A DNA stretch of 64,000 nucleotides, from the NCBI GenBank assembly GCA_005938025.2, contig VCCI02000001.1:1550001-1614000 (forward strand). Direction: 5' to 3'. Positions 19,492 through 27,942 of this stretch are shown here, one piece after another. A program made the position numbers and the translations under genes. Each line of letters opens with the position of its first letter. Positions within the stretch are counted from its first letter, which is position 1. Under the pieces are notes generated by a model that saw only the letters and a program-made list of their open reading frames with translations, did not search any database and was not told the origin of the DNA. This stretch comes from Inquilinus sp. KBS0705. GTDB taxonomy: Bacteria > Bacteroidota > Bacteroidia > Sphingobacteriales > Sphingobacteriaceae.

Positions 19492-20808
19492 TTACTTCAC
19501 AAAATCCACTAAGTACTCGGATACATAGTCGTTTTTGGCATTGTCGTTATCTTTATAAAACAGCCTTGCATGTTGGCCCAGCTTAACCGACGAATACTTA
19601 TTTTTGGGATTCGCCTCAGCATTAATGGGTTGTAATGATGGGTACCATAATGTGTGTCCCGGTTTATCTACCAAAAACTTCGGCTTACTCCATTGTTGCG
19701 AGTTATTACCAATCCCCAGATCTTTATTTTTGTTGAAGGATACGTATATACTACTGCCTTTCCATGAAGGGCCTTCGGCTTTGGCCATTAGCATTACCCA
19801 GCAGTTTAAATAAACATTCCAGCTAACCGATGGCCCCCAGTAGTATTTAGCCGTTGGCGACGATGTTGGCCCACCACCTTCGGCTACAGGTATTTGTATA
19901 GATGCGACAGGCTTACCCACGCCATTGTATGGTATATTAAAACCTTTTCCATCCCATCTTTTAGCCTTACCTTCCGGATGATCCAGATCGCTTATTAAGA
20001 TACGCGCTATGCTAATGCACTGGCCTTTCCACTCGTTTGTGGGGTTATAAGTAGCCTCATTATACTTACCGGGATATCCGTACTCGCCATAAAATAAGTA
20101 TAGATACTTGCCATTGGCAACCGCCGATGGGTCGCCGGTACCACCTGCAAAGTTGATAGCCGTATTGTTAGGTTTTAGTATCATCCGCGGCTGTTCGTCT
20201 TCAATAAATATACCGCGGTTTACCCAGCTTTTACCACCATCAACAGACTTCATTATACCTATACGGCAAACTGCCGATGCGGTCGAATCGCCGCGCAAGC
20301 CTTCGGGCCATTTCTCGTTTTTATAGCCTTTGCCTGTTTTAGGGTCGTAGGGTAAGGTCTTGGGGTAATTCTCGTTATGATACAGTGCATACAGGGTTTT
20401 ACCGCTGTGGTCTTTAGCATCCTGATAAACCGATTCGAACCATATGGCCCCATGCAGGCCCGGTTTACCTGGTGGCACATTGGGTGGCAATTTTGGCTCA
20501 ATAAAGTCCTTTTCGGCGGTGCTAAAGGCCTCATCTACAGTATTGCCTGTGGCATATTTAAGGTTATTGGATGGCCCCCAAACCGGGTCTTCGCCGTACT
20601 TGCCGGGGAAGATCATAAACTTATCGCCTACCCAAACTTCCGACATATTACAGTCTACAAACGATTTAAACACGAACCTGTCTATCGGCGTTAGCTTTAA
20701 AGATGGGCCTGCAGGCGCAATATGCTTTGGCAAACCGATGTATGACGATACAATAAGCGATACCACAAAGGCCGCTATCGCCCATATTAAAATGTATTTT
20801 TTTAGCAT
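19492..20808 (-). CDS. Exported sialidase-like/beta-propeller protein, unknown function
   Basis: The product has 438 residues from the ATG at 20808. An N-terminal membrane anchor (KKYILIWAIAAFVVSLIVSSYIG) precedes the exported part. Aromatic repeats and short motifs such as IGIMKSVDGGKSWVNRGIF (an Asp-box-like S-x-D-x-G-x-S-W), WGPSVSWNVYLNCWVML and TLWYPSLQP suggest a five- or six-bladed propeller with a glycosidase or sialidase fold. Acidic catalytic residues cannot be assigned. It could be a carbohydrate-active enzyme or a binding protein; no CAZy-like neighbours are seen. Confidence 0.55.
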   Translation of the reverse strand: MLKKYILIWAIAAFVVSLIVSSYIGLPKHIAPAGPSLKLTPIDRFVFKSFVDCNMSEVWVGDKFMIFPGKYGEDPVWGPSNNLKYATGNTVDEAFSTAEKDFIEPKLPPNVPPGKPGLHGAIWFESVYQDAKDHSGKTLYALYHNENYPKTLPYDPKTGKGYKNEKWPEGLRGDSTASAVCRIGIMKSVDGGKSWVNRGIFIEDEQPRMILKPNNTAINFAGGTGDPSAVANGKYLYLFYGEYGYPGKYNEATYNPTNEWKGQCISIARILISDLDHPEGKAKRWDGKGFNIPYNGVGKPVASIQIPVAEGGGPTSSPTAKYYWGPSVSWNVYLNCWVMLMAKAEGPSWKGSSIYVSFNKNKDLGIGNNSQQWSKPKFLVDKPGHTLWYPSLQPINAEANPKNKYSSVKLGQHARLFYKDNDNAKNDYVSEYLVDFVK

Positions 20809-21111
20809 AATGATTTGTAGTACCACAGCAGAAGCGGCATAGGTTATAATTAAAATGCAATATACAATTTAACCATTATTTTGATGAGGTTACTGCGTTG
20901 TTGCGGCGGGGCAAAGGCATCAAAATATGTTTTTTTGGGAGCAGGGTATTTGTTGAATATGATTTTACTATAAAAATTGGCTTTGCAGGGCGTATGGGCC
21001 TATTCCTTTACACTTTTGGCTATAATCTTTTCATTTATTTTGTTGACCATGCGGGATATTTTCGTTTTTTTTCGTTACCCCTCAGCCCATAATATACTAA
21101 AAAAAATTCAA

Positions 21112-21130
21112 TTAAAAAAGTCTTTTTTAA
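21112..21130. other. A/T hairpin preceding the GC palindrome, copy 1
   Basis: TTAAAAAA and TTTTTTAA are separated by GTC, giving an 8-bp stem. The second copy has the equivalent TTAAAAAA-GC-TTTTTT at 61539-61554, so this hairpin is conserved. Confidence 0.55.
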
Positions 21131-21138
21131 GTCCGCAC

Positions 21139-21154
21139 CCGTCCGGCCGGACGG
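21139..21154. other. 16-bp perfect palindrome ending copy 1 of the dispersed element
   Basis: CCGTCCGGCCGGACGG is self-complementary over its whole length. Compared with CTGTCCGCGCGGACAG at 61567-61582, every difference is a paired change (positions 2/15 and 8/9). No T tract follows on either strand, so it is not a standard terminator. Confidence 0.65.
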
Positions 21155-21301
21155 AAAGGGGTGAAATGAAAAATATTTTTCAATGCGTTTACCCTGCTGT
21201 CGCAGCTTAACAAAAAGCTGTTATATTTGAATCTGTCATAAACCAGAAGACCCCTGAAAACCTTTTTCCGTCATTTTTTTATTTTCACCGTTCAGCAAGC
21301 C

Positions 21302-22030
21302 TTGTCGTGCATATTCCCTGTATTGGTGTTTAGCATGCTGGCCCTGTCGCATTTGTTTACTGGGATAATACCCCGATACGATTTTATGTTGCTTGCCTGC
21401 CTGTTTATACAGGTAGCCATGTTTTACGGTGGATTAGAGACTAAAGACGAAGTATTGGTTATCTGCATCTTCCACCTATTAGGTTTAATGATGGAGCTTT
21501 TTAAGGTACACATAGGCTCGTGGGCCTACCCTGAGTTTGCCTACACAAAATTTGCAGGTGTGCCCTTATACAGCGGCTTTATGTATGCCAGTGTGGCCAG
21601 CTACATGTGCCAGGCCTGGCGACGGTTTAACCTTAACCTGGTTAACTGGCCGGGGCATTGGGCGGCACGCATATGCGGCGCTTTGATATACCTTAACTTT
21701 TTTACCAACCATTTTATTTGGGATGTGCGCTACCTTATTGGTTTGGTTATCATTTTCTTTTTCCGCAAGTCAACTGTCGAATTTCATATTCAACGGACAA
21801 CCTATCGTATGCCGGTTATACTATCGTTCTTGCTCATCGGCTTTTTTATTTGGCTGGCCGAAAACGTGGCTACCAAGCTTGGCGCCTGGAAATACGCCTA
21901 TCAGCATAAAACATGGGCTATGGTCGATTATCAAAAGATAAGCTCCTGGGGCTTTTTGGTCATCGTAAGCTTTATTATCATAGCCGAGTTGAAATTATTA
22001 AAGGATAATATCGACGAAAAACAACATTAA
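21302..22030 (+). CDS. DUF817 family integral membrane protein
   Basis: The product has 242 residues from the TTG at 21302 and seven or eight hydrophobic segments. The DUF817 signature is HLLGLMMELFKVHIGSWAYPEFA (near 60-85), followed by GVPLYSGFMYASVASYM. Function is unknown; the segment pattern recalls membrane-embedded enzymes or transporters. The frame is open upstream to the TAA at 21239-21241 and contains FFIFTVQQALSCIFPV, which resembles the family N-terminus as I recall it, so the true start may lie before 21302 at a non-standard codon. There is 32 bp to the next gene, so the two may be co-transcribed. Confidence 0.78.
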   Translation: MSCIFPVLVFSMLALSHLFTGIIPRYDFMLLACLFIQVAMFYGGLETKDEVLVICIFHLLGLMMELFKVHIGSWAYPEFAYTKFAGVPLYSGFMYASVASYMCQAWRRFNLNLVNWPGHWAARICGALIYLNFFTNHFIWDVRYLIGLVIIFFFRKSTVEFHIQRTTYRMPVILSFLLIGFFIWLAENVATKLGAWKYAYQHKTWAMVDYQKISSWGFLVIVSFIIIAELKLLKDNIDEKQH

Positions 22031-22062
22031 TAATCGTTATATTACGCTATCAAACCCATAGC

Positions 22063-23124
22063 ATGAAAAAATTATTACTTGGTCTATCTATCTGCGCAAT
22101 CGCGGCTTTAAACGCCTGCAAGTCGCCTGCACCGGCCTCCGCTTCGTTAAGTGAAACACCTATTGGTACTTACTTAAAAGATACTACCTCCGGAGTGAAA
22201 AATGGTGGTATCACGATGGTGCAAATAAACACCCCGAAAGGCAAGTTTAACGTGTGGACCAAAAAAATAGGCAACAACCCCAAAATGAAGTTATTGCTGC
22301 TAAATGGTGGACCCGGTGCCACGCACGAATACTTTGAGTGTATGGAAAGCTTTTTACCCGCCGAAGGTATCGAGATCATCTATTACGACCAATTAGGTTG
22401 CGGTAACTCTGATAACCCTAAAGATACATCAATGTGGAGTCTGCCCCGTTATGTAGAAGAAGTAGAACAGGTTCGCCAGGCACTTAAGCTGGATAAGGAC
22501 AACTTTTACTTACTGGGCCACTCGTGGGGTGGTATTTTAGCAGCCGAATATGCCTTTAAATACCAGGACCATATAAAAGGCCTTATTATATCAAACATGA
22601 TGATGAGCTGCCCCGATTATGGCAAATATGCCGATGAGGTGTTAGCTAAGCAATTCGACCCTAAAATATTGGCACGCATACGCGCTATTGAGGCTAAAGG
22701 CGATTTTGCTAACCCGGAATACATGCAATTGCTGATGCCAAATTTTTATGCTAAACACATCTGCCGTTTCCCGATAGACAAATGGCCCGAGCCAATAAAC
22801 CGCTCTTTTGCTAAAATGAACCAATCGTTATATGTAACCATGCAAGGCCCAAGCGAGTTTGGCATATCGGGTAAGCTGGAAAAATGGAACCGCGTGCCCG
22901 ACCTGCCTAAATTAAGCGTACCCATGCTAAGCATAGGCGGCGAGTATGATACTATGGACCCCAAGCACATGAAAATGATAGCCGGCAAAGTTCAAAACGG
23001 CAGTTATCTTTATTGCGCCAATGGCAGCCACATGAGCATGTGGGACGACCAACAAACCTACATGGCAGGACTAATAAAATTTATTAAAGGTGTTGACAGT
23101 GGAGAAAAGAAAGTAGCGTTGTAA
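22063..23124 (+). CDS. Proline iminopeptidase-family alpha/beta hydrolase lipoprotein
   Basis: The product has 353 residues. The lipobox IAALNACKS places the acylated Cys near residue 19. An alpha/beta hydrolase fold follows: oxyanion-hole motif LNGGPGATHEYF (near 84), strand YYDQLGCGNS and nucleophile elbow GHSWGGILAAEYA (Ser near 153). The late acid is in GGEYDTMDPKH (Asp near 300) and the His in GSHMSMWDD (near 326). The GGPG motif is diagnostic of the S33 prolyl aminopeptidase group, which releases N-terminal proline from peptides. The lipoprotein location suggests extracytoplasmic peptide scavenging. It is followed directly by the 112-bp repeat array. Confidence 0.87.
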   Translation: MKKLLLGLSICAIAALNACKSPAPASASLSETPIGTYLKDTTSGVKNGGITMVQINTPKGKFNVWTKKIGNNPKMKLLLLNGGPGATHEYFECMESFLPAEGIEIIYYDQLGCGNSDNPKDTSMWSLPRYVEEVEQVRQALKLDKDNFYLLGHSWGGILAAEYAFKYQDHIKGLIISNMMMSCPDYGKYADEVLAKQFDPKILARIRAIEAKGDFANPEYMQLLMPNFYAKHICRFPIDKWPEPINRSFAKMNQSLYVTMQGPSEFGISGKLEKWNRVPDLPKLSVPMLSIGGEYDTMDPKHMKMIAGKVQNGSYLYCANGSHMSMWDDQQTYMAGLIKFIKGVDSGEKKVAL

Positions 23125-23133
23125 TATCCTACA

Positions 23134-23844
23134 TGTCATGCTGAATTTATTTCAGCATCCCACCTGCTAAGTAGCCGGCATTCATATTCGTTACCGTCCT
23201 ATGAGGTGCCGAAACAAGTTCGGCATGACGGATTGATTTAGCAACTGTCATGCTGAATTTATTTCAGCACCTCACCTGCTAAGTAGGCAGCATTCATATT
23301 CGTTACCGTCCTGTGAGGTGCCGAAACAAGTTCGGCATGACGGATTGATTTAACAACTGTCATGCTGAATTTATTTCAGCATCCCTCCTGCTAAGTAGGG
23401 GGCATTCATATTCGTTACCGTCCTGTGAGGTGCCGAAACAAGTTCGGCATGACGGATTGATTTAACAACTGTCATGCTGAATTTATTTCAGCATCCCTCC
23501 TGCTAAGTAGGGGGCATTCATATTCGTTACCGTCCTGTGAGGTGCCGAAACAAGTTCGGCATGACGGATTGATTTAACAACTGTCATGCTGAATTTATTT
23601 CAGCATCCTCACACGCTCAGTAGGCGGCATTCATATTCGTTACCGTCCTGTGAGGTGCCGAAACAAGTTCGGCATGACGGATTGATTTAGCAACTGTCAT
23701 GCTGAATTTATTTCAGCATCCCACCTGCTAAGTAGCCGGCATCTATTACATGTCCTGTGAGGTGCCGAAACAAGTTCGGCATGACGGGCTCATTATTAAA
23801 AACCTGTCATGCTGAATTTATTTCAGCACCTCTCCTGCTAAGTA
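23134..23844. repeat. Tandem array of ~112-bp inverted-repeat units (six full plus one partial)
   Basis: Units begin with TGTCATGCTGAA at 23134, 23246, 23358, 23470, 23582, 23695 and 23805 (periods 112, 112, 112, 112, 113 and 110); the seventh stops after about 40 bp. Units three and four are identical over 112 bp. Each unit is a large inverted repeat: the left arm TGTCATGCTGAA..TTTCAGCA and the right arm TGCCGAA..TTCGGCATGAC form small hairpins and also pair with each other. The middle varies. It is not CRISPR, because there are no unique spacers. Confidence 0.9.
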
Positions 23845-23853
23845 TCAATTAAT

Positions 23854-23897
23854 AAAAAAGCGGTTATCTCGTATTATTAGAGATAACCGCTTTTTTT
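23854..23897. terminator. Bidirectional hairpin terminator
   Basis: Long stem: AAAAAAGCGGTTATCTC (23854-23870) pairs with GAGATAACCGCTTTTTT (23880-23896), loop 9 nt, and T runs on both strands. It lies 23 bp after the ccmF stop and past the repeat array, so it terminates ccmF and probably also reads from the plus strand. Confidence 0.85.
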
Positions 23898-23919
23898 ATT
23901 TAACGACTTATTTAGGGCA

Positions 23920-26391
23920 CTAAACCGTCTTCAATTCCTTATTTCTGCGTAAAATAGATATGAAGAAACCAATAACCATGATGATGGTGCCTGCCCATAA
24001 AAAGTTGATGTAAGGAAACTCGATGGCTTTCATTACAATAAACTTTTTCTTGCTTTCGGGCTGGGTATAAACGGTTATCTCTACCTTTCCTTCGCCTGGT
24101 GTTTTACCCGGTATAATCTTGGTAAAGCTTAGCTTTAAGCCGGCATCTTCAACCTTTTTACCAAAGTCGTACACGCTTTTACCCTTAATTAAGTAAACAG
24201 GCTCGGCCTTATAGGTTTTACCATGCGTTATCACCTCAATTTGCGCGCCTATAGCTATATCGTTCTGCGTAAGCGGGATATCCTGGATCTTTGCGTTCTT
24301 ATTTAACCGTTTTAAAACAATAATACCATCGCGGTAAGGTATGGTGTCGCCAATAGCAATTTGGTGCGCTACAGGGGCATCATAATCACTATCATCAGTA
24401 TTTGCGCCGTGTTGTTGCTCTTCAGCTGCTTTAGGGTCGTTACTGATAATATTGGTCATGGTTACATGCGTATACAGGTCATGCAACAAATAGTGCTTGG
24501 TATCGGGCGATGATGATAAGCCTGCATCACCTGCAACTATTACATTTGGCCTTAAGTTAAACTCTTCGGTTTTGTTGCCCTTTGCATCTAACCGTGTATA
24601 GTTTATGTTAAAGTAATGGTTAAGCCCCTCTATGGTATCACCGGTGAAGGTAACGCTGTAGTCGCCCATTTTAAGCGGCTCGTTCTTGTACAGCAGTATA
24701 TTTTCTTTAGGGTTCTCTGTTTTGGCAAAATCCTCGCTGTACTGCTCGCCGGTAAGGTTTTCAGATATTACCCTTTTTGTACCTGCCGATATTAATGCGC
24801 CAACCAGCATCAGGCCAAAACCTATATGCGCTATGGCCGAACCGGCCAGTTTAAACTTACCCTTCATGGCATCGGCCAAAACTTTAGCATTGGCAACTAC
24901 CGAGTATACCGAGCAAAGCATCACCAGTATAAACACAAAGTGTAATTTATAAACACCTGTGCCAAATGCTATTAAAGCGGTTATTAAAGCGGCAAATACC
25001 AGGTAAATTATAGTGGTGATAAAAAACCTGGTTACATCGGTTTTTTTGTACTTTAAAAATTGTGTAAAACCTGTAAGTAACGTAACCACTACTGCAAACG
25101 ATGCCTGTATTACGTTATAATGCTTAACAGGATCAACAGGTGGGGCAAATTTGGTACCGAACATTAAGTTCCAAACCGGTATAGAGGTTACAATTATCAA
25201 ATGGAAACATGACAGGCCCATAAACACAGCGCCCACAAACATCCAAAACTCGCGCGAGTAGGTTTCTTCATCCTTTTTAGTGATGGGAAGCTCTTTCCAG
25301 CGGGATACCAACAGATAAACGGTTATCACTAAAAACACCATTACCCCTATTACCAGCTGCCAAAACAAACCCAGATCGGTAAAGGCGTGTACTGATGAAT
25401 CGCCCAATACGCCACTACGCGCCAGGAACGATGAATACCAAACCAACACAAAGCTAAGTAAGGTTAATAACGTAGCTGTAAAGTATGAATGGCCTGTGTT
25501 TTTAAACACAATAAGCACGTGTACAGCGGCTACCAGCACCAGCCATGCAAAAATAGAAGCATTCTCTACCGGGTCCCAGGCCCAAAAACCGCCAAAGTTT
25601 AGCGACTCGTATGCCCAAAAAGCACCCATGATAACCCCTGTGCCCAATACCATACAAGCAAATAAAGCATAAGGTATAGCTGGTTTTACCCAGTCCTGGT
25701 AACGCCTTTGCCATAAACCTGCTACAGCATAAGCAAACGGAATAACCAGAGAGGATATACCCAAAAACAAAACCGGCGGGTGAATGATCATCCAGTAGTT
25801 TTGCAGCGATGGGTTCATACCGCGGCCATCCTTTATAAAGTCAAGGTAGTCGGCACGCTGAAATATGGGGGCTTCCATTGCGTTACGCAACAGTAAAAAC
25901 GGCGAGCTGCCTATGTGGGCAGCACCTATTTGTACGCCCAAAATCATGCTGCACAGTATAACCTGCGATAGTGCCACGGTGGTCATAACCGGTTTTTCCC
26001 ACGATTTGGCCTTCCATATCAGTATATTACCCAATACGGCCTGCCAAAACATCCATAGCAAAAACGCGCCTTCCTGCCCGTTCCAAAAACCCGATACGAT
26101 GTAGTAAACAGGTAACGAACGCGAGGTGTACGACCATGCGTAATGGTACTCGAAATAGTGATTGTAAATAAGATAGAACAGGCAAGTACCCATCCCTAAT
26201 ATTGATACGGTGTTTAACCAGTACCCTATGCGGCCCATGTGCAACCACGAATTATCGCCTTTAAGGGCTGTTTCGCGGCTTGCAAAAAAGTAACAAATGA
26301 ACGAGAATAGTGCTGAACCTAAGGCAAGAACGATAAAAAACTGGCCCAACTGCCCCGGTAAGAGGTGTTCGCCTTTGTAAGCTATATCCAT
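23920..26391 (-). CDS. ccmF: Cytochrome c biogenesis protein CcmF/CcsA-type
   Basis: This is a membrane haem lyase subunit for covalent attachment of haem to c-type cytochromes, 823 residues with many transmembrane helices. The WWD-type haem-binding segment is near residue 250 (FGGFWAWDPVENAS), and HPPVLFLGISSLV contains a conserved periplasmic His. Regions SGFWNGQEGAFLLW and SSFLARSGVLGDSSVHAF also match CcmF. The C-terminal third is a hydrophilic periplasmic domain rich in Lys and Asp before the final helix. It begins 9 bp after ccmE on the same strand, an operon. CcmF normally works with CcmH and CcmE. Confidence 0.93.
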   Translation of the reverse strand: MDIAYKGEHLLPGQLGQFFIVLALGSALFSFICYFFASRETALKGDNSWLHMGRIGYWLNTVSILGMGTCLFYLIYNHYFEYHYAWSYTSRSLPVYYIVSGFWNGQEGAFLLWMFWQAVLGNILIWKAKSWEKPVMTTVALSQVILCSMILGVQIGAAHIGSSPFLLLRNAMEAPIFQRADYLDFIKDGRGMNPSLQNYWMIIHPPVLFLGISSLVIPFAYAVAGLWQRRYQDWVKPAIPYALFACMVLGTGVIMGAFWAYESLNFGGFWAWDPVENASIFAWLVLVAAVHVLIVFKNTGHSYFTATLLTLLSFVLVWYSSFLARSGVLGDSSVHAFTDLGLFWQLVIGVMVFLVITVYLLVSRWKELPITKKDEETYSREFWMFVGAVFMGLSCFHLIIVTSIPVWNLMFGTKFAPPVDPVKHYNVIQASFAVVVTLLTGFTQFLKYKKTDVTRFFITTIIYLVFAALITALIAFGTGVYKLHFVFILVMLCSVYSVVANAKVLADAMKGKFKLAGSAIAHIGFGLMLVGALISAGTKRVISENLTGEQYSEDFAKTENPKENILLYKNEPLKMGDYSVTFTGDTIEGLNHYFNINYTRLDAKGNKTEEFNLRPNVIVAGDAGLSSSPDTKHYLLHDLYTHVTMTNIISNDPKAAEEQQHGANTDDSDYDAPVAHQIAIGDTIPYRDGIIVLKRLNKNAKIQDIPLTQNDIAIGAQIEVITHGKTYKAEPVYLIKGKSVYDFGKKVEDAGLKLSFTKIIPGKTPGEGKVEITVYTQPESKKKFIVMKAIEFPYINFLWAGTIIMVIGFFISILRRNKELKTV

Positions 26392-26400
26392 TAATATCTA

Positions 26401-26814
26401 TTATATACTCGCGCTTTTTCTAGCGCTTACTTCTGTAACGTTTAGTTTGCCATCCGTGTATTTAGACGGGCATTTTAACAAAATATGAGATGCATGAAAC
26501 TCGTTGCCCTTCATCTTCCCGGTTAATACAATTTGCTCCGAACGTTCAAAATCCTGCGGTTTGGTGCCGGTAACAATTACCTTACACTCCTCGCCTTTAT
26601 TGTCTTTCATGTAAAAAGAGAAGTAGTTAGCATCCTTTGTAGCATCATAAAACAGTGCTTTTTGCTTGTTTAAGTGGCCAACCACGTGTAATTCGCTACC
26701 TGTTTTTTTGGCATCGTTAAAAGAACCATAAGTGCTTGAGGTTGAATATGTACTGATGATAACCGCTATTGCTACTGCAATAACAATAATACCTAATATC
26801 GAGCTTTTCTTCAT
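26401..26814 (-). CDS. ccmE: Haem chaperone CcmE, Cys-type variant
   Basis: CcmE holds haem covalently and passes it to CcmF. The 137-residue product has an N-terminal membrane anchor (about 6-22) and an OB-fold domain with VVGHLNKQKALF and VIVTGTKPQDFERSEQIVLTGK. In E. coli-type CcmE the haem is held by His in HDENY. Here the aligned region is LLKCPSKY, with Cys115 in the His position and Tyr119 kept, a CxxxY motif. Such CxxxY CcmE proteins are known in archaea and some bacteria. The gene overlaps no other and begins the ccmE-ccmF unit. Confidence 0.9.
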   Translation of the reverse strand: MKKSSILGIIVIAVAIAVIISTYSTSSTYGSFNDAKKTGSELHVVGHLNKQKALFYDATKDANYFSFYMKDNKGEECKVIVTGTKPQDFERSEQIVLTGKMKGNEFHASHILLKCPSKYTDGKLNVTEVSARKSASI

Positions 26815-27184
26815 TAATCAGATTTATTGGGTAATACGAATTACAAAAATACAAAACGATAAGCTAATAACGTTTATTACAAGGGATATATGTTATTTAG
26901 AATTGTTATTGATAACAAGTTGAAATACATCTTTAAATCGTATTGCGAGGAGCGATAGCGACAAAGCAATCTCCGGACTTTGCATACACGCTTAGCATAA
27001 GGCGATTGCTACTCCGTTAGTCAACGGATCGCAATGACGGTCTGGTGGTAGGTTTGCGCTCCCCGCCACGTTATTTCGGGGAGCGGTAGCGACAAAGCAA
27101 TGATCGATAGAAAAGTGTCTACAGCAGGCGCTGTCGTAGTGACATTAAGTTAATCATGGAAAAAGTAAACATTTTAATGGTGGC
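26815..27184. other. Gene-free stretch with repeats upstream of ccmE
   Basis: This 370-bp region holds no credible reading frame. Positions 26939-27041 carry an imperfect inverted repeat (see the repeat entry), and 27080-27101 repeats 26949-26970 with one mismatch. The 120 bp next to ccmE are AT-rich and could contain its promoter, but I cannot assign boxes. Confidence 0.6.
26939..27101. repeat. Inverted-repeat element of the ATTGCGAGG family
   Basis: Outer arms TATTGCGA and TCGCAATGA enclose GCGACAAAGCAATCTCC and a partly complementary GGCGATTGCTACTCCG. A 22-bp direct repeat (GGAGCGATAGCGACAAAGCA... at 26949-26970 and again at 27080-27101 with A to G) follows. The sequence is related to 30649-30725, which carries a cleaner palindrome. 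Confidence 0.65.
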
Positions 27185-27895
27185 TTATTTAAATAATTTA
27201 TAATTGCGACTCCAGTAGTCTTTGATAAAACCCCACTTGTAATCTTTATATTTTCTTATTGTTTCTATAGGTAACTGCTTAAACTTAACTTTTTTGTCTT
27301 TTATAGTTCTATAGATATAGATCCCATCTTTAATATCTCCATTTCCGCATTCATACCCTTCCAACTTCGCAATTTTGACTACTTTAAAATTGGTTATGTA
27401 GAACAGGTCGCTTTCCCAATTCATATCGGCACATCCTCTGCGGGAGTATGAATAATAATATTTTGAGTTTACTATACTTTGAGAAGCTGGGTAGCTATCA
27501 AAATCGATTACCTTTCGAAAGGTCCTTTTATTTTTATCGTAAAGTAAAAGATCATTTATGTCCGGCACATTTGTAAAATAATCTATCAAAATATCTTTAA
27601 AGCCATCGTCGTTAAAGTCGATGAATTTTACACCCGAAACGCCATCTAAGTCTTTATAAATCGTGTCGCCTTTCGGGCCAATAACAAAAACATTATACCC
27701 GCTTGTGTAACCAATTATAAAATGCTGATTATCTATAATGGAACTCTGGCAAAATGTAGAGTCATTTACCATTTTGTTTTTGTTATCCAAAGCTTTCTTT
27801 ACCGTAATTCGTTTTTGAGGTGCGATTATATGCGTATTTTTTTGTTTACACGAAAACATTAAGATTAACAATAATGGAAATAAGAATTTAGGCAT
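27185..27895 (-). CDS. AT-rich lipoprotein of unknown function with EF-hand-like loop
   Basis: The product has 236 residues; the signal MPKFLFPLLLILMFSCKQKN ends in an acylated Cys. A region VKFIDFNDDGFKDILID (near 87-103) resembles the DxNxDGxxD calcium loop of FG-GAP/VCBS repeats. No catalytic motif is seen. The gene is notably AT-rich compared with its neighbours, sits between gdhA and ccmE, and is bounded by a terminator upstream (27943-27971) and a repeat-bearing gap downstream. These features suggest it was inserted into the cytochrome cluster. Confidence 0.6.
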   Translation of the reverse strand: MPKFLFPLLLILMFSCKQKNTHIIAPQKRITVKKALDNKNKMVNDSTFCQSSIIDNQHFIIGYTSGYNVFVIGPKGDTIYKDLDGVSGVKFIDFNDDGFKDILIDYFTNVPDINDLLLYDKNKRTFRKVIDFDSYPASQSIVNSKYYYSYSRRGCADMNWESDLFYITNFKVVKIAKLEGYECGNGDIKDGIYIYRTIKDKKVKFKQLPIETIRKYKDYKWGFIKDYWSRNYKLFK

Positions 27896-27942
27896 GCAGG
27901 AGATATTTTTTCTTAAATTTAATGTTAACCTTTTTCTTTACC

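Larger units (their letters stand above)
20908..21154. repeat. Dispersed ~240-bp non-coding element, copy 1
   Basis: This stretch aligns over about 240 bp with 61332-61582. Shared blocks run in the same order: GGCTTTGCAG, a TTTACACTTTT run, ATTTTCGTTTTTTTTCG, TACCCCTCA, TCAATTAAAAAAG and a terminal 16-bp palindrome (21139-21154). It fills the 20827-21301 gap between the propeller-like gene and the DUF817 gene. Reading frames are not conserved between the copies. It could be a structured RNA or a mobile-element remnant. Confidence 0.7.

Noticed and set aside
20977..21210. 77-residue open frame in copy 1 of the dispersed element
   Set aside because: The matching frame in copy 2 stops after a few codons and the sequence is T-rich low complexity; it is an unlikely gene.
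23134..23844. CRISPR array
   Set aside because: Units are 112 bp with near-identical internal sequence and no unique spacers; no cas genes are nearby.
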